From Streptomyces sp. SID9727 (lineage in GTDB: Bacteria; Actinomycetota; Actinomycetes; Streptomycetales; Streptomycetaceae), in assembly GCF_010550605.1 (NCBI RefSeq), contig NZ_JAAGNI010000526.1, positions 1 to 48,631 on the forward strand: a stretch of 48,631 bases of DNA, given 5' to 3'. Below the pieces are notes generated by a model. That model was not told the DNA's origin. It worked only from the letters and a program-made list of their open reading frames with translations, and did no database searches. This document shows positions 33,793 through 41,049 of this stretch, in pieces. How positions within the stretch are numbered: the stretch's first letter is position 1; every line of letters starts with the position of its first letter. Made by a program: the position numbers and the translations under genes.

Positions 33793-33819
33793 GACGGAGC
33801 CGCTGCCACGGAGGTAACA
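33793..33819 (-). promoter_or_regulatory. Candidate ECF41-type promoter for the AhpD-like gene
   Basis: On the - strand TGTTACC (33819-33813) is followed after exactly 16 nt by CGTC (33796-33793). The published ECF41 target consensus, as I recall it, is TGTCACA-N16-CGTC, so the match is 5/7 at -35 and 4/4 at -10. The -35 overlaps the ribosome binding site of the divergent sigma gene. Confidence 0.5.
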
Positions 33820-33821
33820 AG

Positions 33822-34670
33822 ATGACGCTCGCCGACGCTTTCGAGTCCCACCGCGACCGGCTGAGGGCGGTCGCGTACCGCATGCTCGGGTCGCACGCGG
33901 ACGCGGAGGACGTGGTGCAGGAGGCCTGGCTGCGGCTGTCGCGCCAGGAGCCGGGCACGATCGACAACCTGGGCGGCTGGCTGACGACGGTCGTCGGGCG
34001 CATCAGCCTCGACGTGCTGCGGTCCGGCCGGACGCGCCCGGAGGTCTCGTACGACGACGGGCCGGAGTTCACCGTGACACTGGACGACGCCCCCGCGCCG
34101 GAGGACCTGGCGACGATCGGCGACTCCGTGGGCCTCGCGCTGCTCACGGTGCTGGACTCGCTGCGGCCGGACGAACGCCTCGCCTTCGTGCTGCACGACG
34201 TGTTCGCGGTGCCGTTCGCGGAGGTGGGCCCGATCCTGGGCAAGTCGGCCGACGCGACGAAGATGCTGGCGAGCCGGGCGCGGCGGAAGGTCCAGGGGGC
34301 GCAGCGGCCGGCGAGCGCGGACCGGCGGCAGCGCGAGGTGGTCCAGGCGTTCCTGGCGGCGGCCCGGGACGGGCACTTCGAGCGGCTGCTGGAGGTCCTG
34401 CACCCCGAGGTGAGGCTGACCGCGCACACCCCGGACGGCACGTTCATCACGCTCGGCGCCACGGAGGTCGCCACCCGGGCCCGCGTGGCCGCCGCCGCGG
34501 CCCACGGCCTCCCGGCCACCGCCAACGGCCTCCCGGCCATCCTGTCCTGGACCCCGGAGGGCACCCCCCTCTCCCTCCTCACCTTCACGGTCACCGACGA
34601 CCGCATCACGGAGATCACGGCACGGGTGGACCCGGCGGAACTGGCGCGGATGGATCTGCCGGAGCGCTGA
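33822..34670 (+). CDS. sigJ: ECF sigma factor with SnoaL-like C-terminal domain (ECF41-like, SigJ type)
   Basis: 282 aa. Region 2 at about 5-70 (RMLGSHADAEDVVQEAWLRL), region 4 at about 115-160 (LRPDERLAFVLHDVFAVPF, then KSADATKMLASRARRKV), then a SnoaL-like domain of about 110 residues ending RVDPAELARMD, which matches the NPDKL-like end of the family. The WLPEP linker motif of classical ECF41 is not seen, so ECF56 is an alternative. No anti-sigma gene is adjacent, as expected because the C-terminal domain regulates the factor. ATG 33822 with GGAGGT upstream. Confidence 0.88.
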   Translation: MTLADAFESHRDRLRAVAYRMLGSHADAEDVVQEAWLRLSRQEPGTIDNLGGWLTTVVGRISLDVLRSGRTRPEVSYDDGPEFTVTLDDAPAPEDLATIGDSVGLALLTVLDSLRPDERLAFVLHDVFAVPFAEVGPILGKSADATKMLASRARRKVQGAQRPASADRRQREVVQAFLAAARDGHFERLLEVLHPEVRLTAHTPDGTFITLGATEVATRARVAAAAAHGLPATANGLPAILSWTPEGTPLSLLTFTVTDDRITEITARVDPAELARMDLPER

Positions 34671-34680
34671 GCGCTCCGGC
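34658..34680 (+). terminator. Terminator hairpin with the stop codon in its loop
   Basis: gccggagcgc (34658-34667) pairs perfectly with gcgctccggc (34671-34680); the 3-nt loop is the sigma gene's own TGA stop. Two more outer pairs are possible (34656 and 34657 with 34681 and 34682). Confidence 0.7.
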
Positions 34681-34915
34681 GGCCCACCGCCGCCCCGTCC
34701 CGGCGTCCCGTTCGACGGGCCCGCGCCTCACCGCCGTACGCCCGCGTCACCGCAGGTCATCGCATCCGCGCCGGCGTCCCACAGGCGTCCCGGACCGCCT
34801 CGCCGGGACGGCCCCCGGGCGTGCGGGACGGGAAAGCGTGGAGGGACGGGCTCCGGTCTCCCTAGGTTCGTCGGCGTCGGCCCCGTCCGGGTCGTCGCAC
34901 CCCTCAGGAGACCCC

Positions 34916-35317
34916 ATGCCCACGCTGCCCAAGGCCGCCCGCGCCGCCGCCGTCACCGGTGCCGCCCTGGCCGCCGTCGCCCTCGCCGGACCGGCTCAGG
35001 CGTCCACGAGTGCCGGTTACGTCGCGTACGGCGACACCGGAACCGCCGTCAGGTGCGTCCAGACCGCCGTCAACGTGTCCAACGTGCAGGGGGACATCGC
35101 GGTCGACGGCATCTGGGGGGCGCGCACGGAGACCGCCGTGAAGACGTTCCAGTTGATCAACATCTGGGGGGTGGACCCGGCCCACGGGGACCCGGTCTTC
35201 CTGACCGCGGACGGAGTCGTCGGTCCCTACACGGGCGACGTGATGCTCGCCTACATCGCCGACAACGCCCCCGGCATGAAGGCCACCTGCTCCGCCGTGC
35301 TGCCCACCACCCGCTGA
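34916..35317 (+). CDS. Secreted peptidoglycan-binding domain protein
   Basis: 133 aa. Sec signal peptide of about 30 residues (AAAVTGAALAAVALAGPAQA) then one PG_binding_1-like domain (GDTGTAVRCVQTAVN, GIWGARTETAVKTFQ). Two cysteines (near 46 and 126) may form a disulfide. ATG with CAGGAG about 8 bases upstream. First of three consecutive genes for secreted PG-binding proteins; the next begins 16 nt later. Upstream, 34681-34915 holds no gene; a possible -10 TAGGTT lies at 34863. Confidence 0.88.
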   Translation: MPTLPKAARAAAVTGAALAAVALAGPAQASTSAGYVAYGDTGTAVRCVQTAVNVSNVQGDIAVDGIWGARTETAVKTFQLINIWGVDPAHGDPVFLTADGVVGPYTGDVMLAYIADNAPGMKATCSAVLPTTR

Positions 35318-35333
35318 CCCCGAAGGACCTCGC

Positions 35334-36413
35334 ATGACCGCGTTCGACCGACCCCAGCCGCACCCGCGCCGCAGGGCCGTACTCACCGGAACACTCGCGC
35401 TGGGCGCCGCCGCCCTGCTGCCGCTCGCCGCGCCGGGGCGGGCGCGCGCCGCGACCGGGCCCGTGATCTCCGACTGCGCGGCCTGGGGCGCCCGCCAGCC
35501 CAGCAGCCCCGTGAAGATCCTGGCCACCCCGCCGCAGAAGATCATCGTCCACCACACCGACACCTCCAACAGCACGGACTACTCGCAGGCCCAGGCGTTC
35601 TCGCTGGCGCGGATCATGCAGAACGACCAGATGGACGAGCGGGGGTGGATCGACACCGGGCAGCACTTCACCATCAGCCGGGGCGCGATCGTGATGGAGG
35701 GCCGGCACGGCAGCCTCGCCGCGCTCCAGGGCGGGACGCGGCAGGTGGAGTCGGCGCACTGCACCGGGCAGAACACCGTGGCCATCGGCATCGAGAACGA
35801 GGGCACGTACATGACGGTCGACCCTCGCGGCGAGCAGTACGCCCGCCTGGTCGAGCTGTGCACGCACATCTGCCGTCAGTACGGGCTTCCCGCGTACCAG
35901 ATCTACGGGCACCGCGACTTCAACAGCACCGACTGCCCCGGCGACCGCCTCTACGCCCTGCTGCCGCAGCTGCGCCAGGACGTGGCGGCGCGCATCGGCG
36001 GCGACGCGACCCCGCCCGTGTGGCCCGTGCTCTCCACCGGGGCCACCGGCGAACGCGTCCGTACGCTCCAGCTCCTGCTGAACGGGCGCGGCGCCGCGCT
36101 CACGGCGGACGGCGACTACGGACCCGCGACCCAGGCCGCGGTGCTCGCTTTCCAGAGGGCCGAGAACGCGACCTCGGACGGCGTCGCGGGGCTCCAGACC
36201 TGGAACCAGCTGGCCGCGCCCGCCCGGCAGGGTGACAACGGCGTGGCGGTGGAGGCCGTGCAGCGCCAGCTGGCGGCGCACGGCATCGCGACGGACGTCG
36301 ACGGAGCCTTCGGTCCCGGGACCGCGGCGAGCGTCGTCCGGTTCCAGACGACCCGGTCACTGCCCGCCGACGGGGTCGTGGACGCCCGCACGTGGAGCCG
36401 GCTGGTCGCGTAG
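35334..36413 (+). CDS. N-acetylmuramoyl-L-alanine amidase (Amidase_2) with two PG-binding domains
   Basis: 359 aa. Twin-arginine-like signal (RRRAVLTGTLALGAAALLP, ending near ARAA). Amidase_2/PGRP-like domain at about 45-220 with zinc ligands His73 (IIVHHTDT), His193 and Cys201 (GHRDFNSTDCPG). Two PG_binding_1 domains follow (about 228-290 and 295-359). Cleaves the bond between MurNAc and the stem peptide. 16 nt after the upstream gene, so probably co-transcribed. Confidence 0.94.
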   Translation: MTAFDRPQPHPRRRAVLTGTLALGAAALLPLAAPGRARAATGPVISDCAAWGARQPSSPVKILATPPQKIIVHHTDTSNSTDYSQAQAFSLARIMQNDQMDERGWIDTGQHFTISRGAIVMEGRHGSLAALQGGTRQVESAHCTGQNTVAIGIENEGTYMTVDPRGEQYARLVELCTHICRQYGLPAYQIYGHRDFNSTDCPGDRLYALLPQLRQDVAARIGGDATPPVWPVLSTGATGERVRTLQLLLNGRGAALTADGDYGPATQAAVLAFQRAENATSDGVAGLQTWNQLAAPARQGDNGVAVEAVQRQLAAHGIATDVDGAFGPGTAASVVRFQTTRSLPADGVVDARTWSRLVA

Positions 36414-36452
36414 TTCCGTCATCCCGCACCTCATCCCACAGGAGAAACGTTC

Positions 36453-37361
36453 ATGAGACGCGCAATGTCCGTCATCACCGCGGTGTTCGCCGCACTCCTC
36501 GCCACCCTGCTCGTGGTGCCGGCCGCCCAGGCCGCCGGCTGGCCGGTCGTCGACAGCGGGGACAAGGGCGCCGATGTGACCACCGTCCAGCACCTGCTGA
36601 CCGCGCGTGGCTTCAGCACCACCGCCGACGGGGACTTCGGCCCCGGCACCGTGAGCAGCGTCCGCGGCTTCCAGAGCGCCAACGGCCTGTCCGCCGACGG
36701 CGCGGTCGGCCCCGCCACCTGGCCCAAGCTCGTCGTCACCGTCAGCAACGGCAGCAACGGCTCGGCCGTCAAGGCCCTTCAGGTCCAGCTCGACAAGTAC
36801 GGCGCCGGGCTCGCGGTCGACGGGGCCTTCGGCTCCGGCACCGAGGCGAAGGTGCGCTCGTTCCAGCAGTCCAAGGGCCTGAGCCCGGTCGACGGCATCG
36901 TCGGCCCGGCCACCTGGGAGGCGCTGCTGTCCGGCTCCGGGGGGTCCACCGGCGGCGGCAGCGGCACCCTGACGCACGCCCAGGCCGCCGCCCAGTTCAA
37001 CGCGGCGGGCATCGGCTGGGTCTCGTCCGGCAACTGCTCGGACCGCACCAACAGCAGCTGCACCTCGTTCGACGGGCTGCGCGCCGCCACGGCCAACGGG
37101 GCCGTCGCGCTGAAGCAGGCGGTGGGCGGCTGCACGCTCACCATCACCGGCGGCACCGAGACCGGGCACGCGTCGGGCACGTACAGCCACGCCAACGGCT
37201 ACAAGCTGGACTTCCAGCGGGTGGCCTGCCTGACCAGCCACATCACCGGCAACTTCACCCACACCGGCACCCGCGGCGACGGCGCCGCGCTCTACACCGC
37301 GCCGTCCGGCAACGTCTACGCGGACGAGGGCAGCCACTGGGACGTGACGTTCCTCGGTTAG
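36453..37361 (+). CDS. Secreted protein with two PG-binding domains and an M15-like C-terminal domain
   Basis: 302 aa. Sec signal cleaved near Ala28 (VVPAAQA|AGW). Two PG_binding_1 domains at about 33-92 and 98-158, a Gly/Ser linker, then a C-terminal domain of about 130 residues. That domain contains HANGYKLDF at 246-254 and SHWDVTF near the end, giving His246, Asp253 and His295 in the spacing HxxGxxxD ... H of M15 D,D-carboxypeptidases/endolysins. Several Cys suggest disulfides. Likely a cell-wall peptidase, though the Ala of the M15 motif is Lys252-adjacent and divergent. Confidence 0.87.
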   Translation: MRRAMSVITAVFAALLATLLVVPAAQAAGWPVVDSGDKGADVTTVQHLLTARGFSTTADGDFGPGTVSSVRGFQSANGLSADGAVGPATWPKLVVTVSNGSNGSAVKALQVQLDKYGAGLAVDGAFGSGTEAKVRSFQQSKGLSPVDGIVGPATWEALLSGSGGSTGGGSGTLTHAQAAAQFNAAGIGWVSSGNCSDRTNSSCTSFDGLRAATANGAVALKQAVGGCTLTITGGTETGHASGTYSHANGYKLDFQRVACLTSHITGNFTHTGTRGDGAALYTAPSGNVYADEGSHWDVTFLG

Positions 37362-37368
37362 GAGGACC

Positions 37369-37405
37369 GGAGGGGTGCGGGGTCACGGGGGCCCGGCACC
37401 CCTTC
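37369..37405. terminator. Bidirectional terminator between convergent genes
   Basis: aggggtgc (37371-37378) pairs with gcacccct (37396-37403), extended by a G-U and a G-C pair outward, 17-nt loop. It lies between the + strand stop at 37361 and the - strand stop at 37411. Confidence 0.6.
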
Positions 37406-37410
37406 CGCGT

Positions 37411-37860
37411 TCACTGGACGCAGAATTCGTTGCCCTCGGGGTCCGTGAGCACCGTCCACCGGCCCCCCGGCTCCTCCACCTCGCGCTCGACCTTCGCGCC
37501 GAGCCCGACCACCCGCGCCACCTCGGCCTCGCGGCGCTCCGGGCCCGCGTGCAGGTCGAGGTGGAGGCGGTTCTTCACCGTCTTCGGTTCGGGGACGCGC
37601 TGGAAGAGCAGCCGGCGGCCGTGCCCGGCGCCGCTGTCCTCGTCGTACGGGTCGTCCGGGTGGCGCACCGCCGCGAGGTCGAGCCAGGCGCGCCGGCCGT
37701 GCGCGGTGGTGGTGAGGGCTTCCGGGACGGCCCCGATCCCCAGGAGGCGTTCGATCAGGGGGCTGTTGTCCTCGATCTCGTAACCGAGGGCCCGGGCCCA
37801 GAAGCCGGCCTGCGCGTGCGGGTCGGCGGCGTCGATGACGACTTTCCACTCAAGGGTCAT
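37411..37860 (-). CDS. VOC-family (glyoxalase/bleomycin-resistance-like) protein
   Basis: 149 aa, one VOC module pair: WKVVIDAADPHAQAGFWARALGYE at the N-terminus and LHLDLHAGP ... WTVLTDPEGNEFCV at the C-terminus, with possible metal ligands His and Glu (LHLDLH, PEGNEF). ATG 37860 overlaps the RarD stop (ATGA), so it is translationally coupled to it; ATG 37869 is an alternative. Substrate unknown. Confidence 0.92.
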   Translation of the reverse strand: MTLEWKVVIDAADPHAQAGFWARALGYEIEDNSPLIERLLGIGAVPEALTTTAHGRRAWLDLAAVRHPDDPYDEDSGAGHGRRLLFQRVPEPKTVKNRLHLDLHAGPERREAEVARVVGLGAKVEREVEEPGGRWTVLTDPEGNEFCVQ

Positions 37861-38861
37861 GACCGGCATTCTGTCCCGGCGCCGGGGCTTTTGCCGGGTG
37901 AGACCTCGATCCGCTCCGCTCCCGCCGGTGCGGCCGTCGCCGTCGCGGCGAGCCGGGCCGCCTGCGCCTGGGCCCGGTTGCGGCGCGCGGTCCGCAGCGC
38001 GTCCCAGGTGAGGACGATCAGCGCCACCCACACCAGGGCGAACCCGGCCCACCGCTCCGCGGGCATCTCCTCGTGGAAGTAGGCGACACCCAGCAGGAAC
38101 TGGGCGATCGGGGTCATGTACTGGAGCAGCCCGATGGTCGAGAGCGGGATGCGGATCGCGGCCGCCCCGAACAGGATCAGCGGCACCGCCGTGACCACAC
38201 CGGTCGAGGCGAGGAGCGCGGTGTGCCCGGCGCCCTCGGAGGTCAGGGTCGAGGTGCCCTGCGCGCCCAGCCAGATCAGATAGCCGAGCGCGGGCAGGAA
38301 GAGCACGGCGGTCTCGACGGTGAGCGATTCCAGGCCGCCCATGTCGACCTTCTTCTTGACCAGGCCGTACGTCGCGAAGGAGAAGGCCAGGATCAGCGAG
38401 ATCCACGGCGGCTTCCCGTAACCGACGGCCAGCACGAGCACCGCCACGACGCCGGTGGCGACCGCCGCCCACTGCGCCGGGCGCAGCCGCTCGCCCAGGA
38501 GCAGGACGCCCATGGCGATGGTGACCAGCGGATTGATGAAGTAGCCGAGGGACGCCTCGACCACGTGGCCGCTGTTCACGGCCCAGATGTAGAGGCCCCA
38601 GTTGACGGTGATCGTGGTCGCCGCGATCCCCAGCATCCCCAGCTTGCGCGGCTGCCGCAGCAGCGGGCCGATCCAGGACCACCGGCGCAGGACGAGCAGC
38701 AGGACCGCCACCACACCGAGCGACCACACCATGCGGTGGGCCAGGATCTCGACCGCCCCGGCCGGCTTCAGCAGCGGCCAGTACAGCGGGACGAGGCCCC
38801 ACATCCCGTACGCGGCGAAGCCGGAGAGGAGTCCGGCCCGTTGCTCATTCGTCCCCTGCAC
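37857..38861 (-). CDS. rarD: EamA-family transporter, RarD type
   Basis: 334 aa, ten predicted membrane helices in two EamA repeats (LLSGFAAYGMWGLVPLYWPLL; LKPAGAVEILAHRMVWSLGV; and the second repeat from about 150). RarD proteins are drug/metabolite transporters first tied to chloramphenicol sensitivity. I chose GTG 38861 because AGGAGG lies 6 bases upstream; a start at 38903 would add 14 residues. The C-terminus is Ala/Arg-rich. Confidence 0.9.
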   Translation of the reverse strand: MQGTNEQRAGLLSGFAAYGMWGLVPLYWPLLKPAGAVEILAHRMVWSLGVVAVLLLVLRRWSWIGPLLRQPRKLGMLGIAATTITVNWGLYIWAVNSGHVVEASLGYFINPLVTIAMGVLLLGERLRPAQWAAVATGVVAVLVLAVGYGKPPWISLILAFSFATYGLVKKKVDMGGLESLTVETAVLFLPALGYLIWLGAQGTSTLTSEGAGHTALLASTGVVTAVPLILFGAAAIRIPLSTIGLLQYMTPIAQFLLGVAYFHEEMPAERWAGFALVWVALIVLTWDALRTARRNRAQAQAARLAATATAAPAGAERIEVSPGKSPGAGTECRS

Positions 38862-38977
38862 GGGCCCCTCCTGGTGGGTGGCTGTCGTACGACCGTCAAC
38901 CACATGAAGGTAGCGCCGCCCGGGCCCGGTGTCATACCCGTATCGTCAGACGGTCATGACACCGGGCGGGGTGCGGG

Positions 38978-39838
38978 TCAGAGCGCGGCGACCGCGGCGG
39001 CGACGGTGTCGGACACCGGAGTCGTCGGGCGGCCGATCAGGCGGGCCAGGTCGCCGCTGGTGCCGGCCAGCTTGCCGCGCCGGACGGCCTGGTCCACGTC
39101 GACCAGGATCGCCGCGAAGCCCTCGGGCAGCCCGGCGCCGGTCAGGATCTCCTGGTGGACGGCGGCCGGGACGTCGTTGTGGGCGATCTCCTTGCCGGTG
39201 GCCTTCGCGACCTCGGCCGCGTAGTCGGCGTAGGAGAGGGCGGTGTCGCCGCTCAGCTCGTACGCGCGGTTCAGGTGGCCCTCGCCGGTCAGGACGGCTG
39301 CGGCGGCTGCCGCGTAGTCGTCGCGGGAGGCGTAGGCGATGCGGCCGTCGCCCGCGCTGGCGACGACCGCGCCGTGCGCGAGGACCGGGGCCAGGTTCTC
39401 GGTCTGGTTCTCCGTGTACCAGCCGTTGCGCAGGAAGGTGTACGGCAGGCCGGAGTCCAGGATCAGCCGCTCGGTCGCCCGGTGCTCGTCGGCCAGCGTG
39501 AAGTCGGCCTCGGGCCCGCCGAGTATCCCGGTGTACGCGAGCTGGGCGACGCCCGCCGCCTTGGCCGCGTCGATGACCGCGGTGTGCTGGGGGACGCGGC
39601 TGCCGATCTCGTTGCCGGAGATGAGGAGGACCCGGTCGCCGGGGCGGAAGACGTCCGCCAGGGTCTCGGGGCGGCTGTAGTCGGCGATGCGCAGCTCGAC
39701 GCCCCGGGCGGCCAGGCCGGCGGCCTTCTCCTTGTCGCGGACCACGGCGACGACCTCGGTGGCGGGGACAGTGGTCAGCAGGTGGTCCACGACGAGTCGG
39801 CCGAGTGCTCCGGTTGCTCCGGTGACGACGATGCTCAT
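38978..39838 (-). CDS. NmrA-type NAD(P)H:quinone oxidoreductase (QorB-like SDR)
   Basis: 286 aa atypical short-chain dehydrogenase. Nucleotide-binding motif VTGATGALGRLV at the N-terminus and the NmrA/QOR2-type core FLRNGWYTENQ. Members reduce quinones with NADPH or act as redox sensors. ATG 39838 follows GAGGAG by 7 bases. Many Streptomyces homologues have a divergent HxlR-type regulator; none is visible in the 150 bp upstream, which instead has an AT-rich segment (39885-39905). Confidence 0.9.
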   Translation of the reverse strand: MSIVVTGATGALGRLVVDHLLTTVPATEVVAVVRDKEKAAGLAARGVELRIADYSRPETLADVFRPGDRVLLISGNEIGSRVPQHTAVIDAAKAAGVAQLAYTGILGGPEADFTLADEHRATERLILDSGLPYTFLRNGWYTENQTENLAPVLAHGAVVASAGDGRIAYASRDDYAAAAAAVLTGEGHLNRAYELSGDTALSYADYAAEVAKATGKEIAHNDVPAAVHQEILTGAGLPEGFAAILVDVDQAVRRGKLAGTSGDLARLIGRPTTPVSDTVAAAVAAL

Positions 39839-39927
39839 GGGTTTCTCCTCGATGGGTCGCTTCGTTCTCACACCACCCTACGGAATGCGCTAACTAAAAG
39901 AAAGTGCCCATGTGGGGCCCTACGCGA

Positions 39928-39969
39928 AAGCGCGCCGGCCCGCCCGTGAGGGGCAGGCCCGGCGCGCTT
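39928..39969 (-). terminator. Terminator after korB
   Basis: aagcgcgccgg (39928-39938) pairs perfectly with ccggcgcgctt (39959-39969), 20-nt loop containing a smaller GC stem, 21 nt downstream of the korB stop. Confidence 0.7.
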
Positions 39970-39990
39970 CCGCGGAGCGGGGGACCGGCG

Positions 39991-41049
39991 TCAGCCGACC
40001 ACCGTCCAGTTGTCGTTCCCCGCGAGCAGCGCGGCCAGGTCGCCCTTGCCGTGCCGCTCCACGGCCGTGTCCAGCTGCTCGGCCATCGTCGTGTCGTACA
40101 CCGGGCGCTCCACGCTGCGCAGCACTCCGATCGGGGTGTGGTGCAGGGTGTCCGCGTCGGCGAGCCGGGACAGCGCGAAGGCGGTCGTCGGGCTCGGGGC
40201 GTGTGCGTCGTGGACGAGGATCCGCGACTTGTTGTCCTCGGTGACGGCGACGACCTGGAGGTCACCGGTCAGCGGGTCCCGTACGACACCCTTCGAGCCT
40301 TCCGCGCCGAAGACGATCGGCTGCCCGTGCTCCAGCCGGATCACCGCCTCCTGCGCCTGGTCCTTGTCCTTCAGGACCTCGAACGCGCCGTCGTTGAAGA
40401 TGTTGCAGTTCTGGTAGATCTCCACCAGCGCCGTGCCCGGGTGGTCGGCGGCGGCCCGCAGCACGCTCGTGAGGTGCTTGCGGTCCGAGTCGACGGTCCG
40501 GGCCACGAACGACGCCTCCGCGCCGATCGCCAGCGACACCGGGTTGAACGGGGCGTCCAGCGAGCCCATCGGCGTCGACTTGGTGATCTTGCCCAGCTCG
40601 GAGGTGGGGGAGTACTGCCCCTTGGTCAGCCCGTAGATCCGGTTGTTGAACAGCAGGATCTTGAGGTTCACGTTGCGGCGCAGCGCGTGGATCAGGTGGT
40701 TGCCGCCGATGGACAGCGCGTCGCCGTCACCGGTGACGACCCACACCGACAGGTCCCGCCGCGAGGTGGCCAGGCCGGTCGCGATCGACGGGGCGCGGCC
40801 GTGGATCGAGTGCATCCCGTACGTGTTCATGTAGTACGGGAAGCGCGAGGAGCAGCCGATGCCGGAGATGAAGACGATGTTCTCCTTCGCCAGACCGAGG
40901 TCGGGCATGAAGCCCTGCACGGCGGCGAGGACCGCGTAGTCACCGCAGCCGGGGCACCAGCGCACCTCCTGGTCCGACTTGAAGTCCTTCATGGACTGCT
41001 TCGCCTCGGCCTTGGGCACCAGCTGGAGCAGTTCGTTCACCTCAGGCAT
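39991..41049 (-). CDS. korB: 2-oxoglutarate:ferredoxin oxidoreductase subunit beta
   Basis: 352 aa. TPP- and Fe-S-binding subunit of the 2-oxoacid:ferredoxin oxidoreductase. TPP motif from Gly107 (GDGDALSIGG) to the Asn-Asn near 135, and [4Fe-4S] ligand candidates Cys32 and Cys35 (WCPGCG), Cys66 (GIGCSS) and the later Cys in YQNCNIF. ATG 41049 follows GAGGAGG by 7 bases and overlaps the korA stop by 8 nt. With KorA it converts 2-oxoglutarate to succinyl-CoA, reducing ferredoxin. Confidence 0.96.
   Translation of the reverse strand: MPEVNELLQLVPKAEAKQSMKDFKSDQEVRWCPGCGDYAVLAAVQGFMPDLGLAKENIVFISGIGCSSRFPYYMNTYGMHSIHGRAPSIATGLATSRRDLSVWVVTGDGDALSIGGNHLIHALRRNVNLKILLFNNRIYGLTKGQYSPTSELGKITKSTPMGSLDAPFNPVSLAIGAEASFVARTVDSDRKHLTSVLRAAADHPGTALVEIYQNCNIFNDGAFEVLKDKDQAQEAVIRLEHGQPIVFGAEGSKGVVRDPLTGDLQVVAVTEDNKSRILVHDAHAPSPTTAFALSRLADADTLHHTPIGVLRSVERPVYDTTMAEQLDTAVERHGKGDLAALLAGNDNWTVVG

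Noticed and set aside
39839..39990. Expected HxlR-type regulator divergent from the NmrA-type reductase
   Set aside because: The interval is too short and has no open frame with an HTH; only an AT-rich patch and the korB terminator are present.
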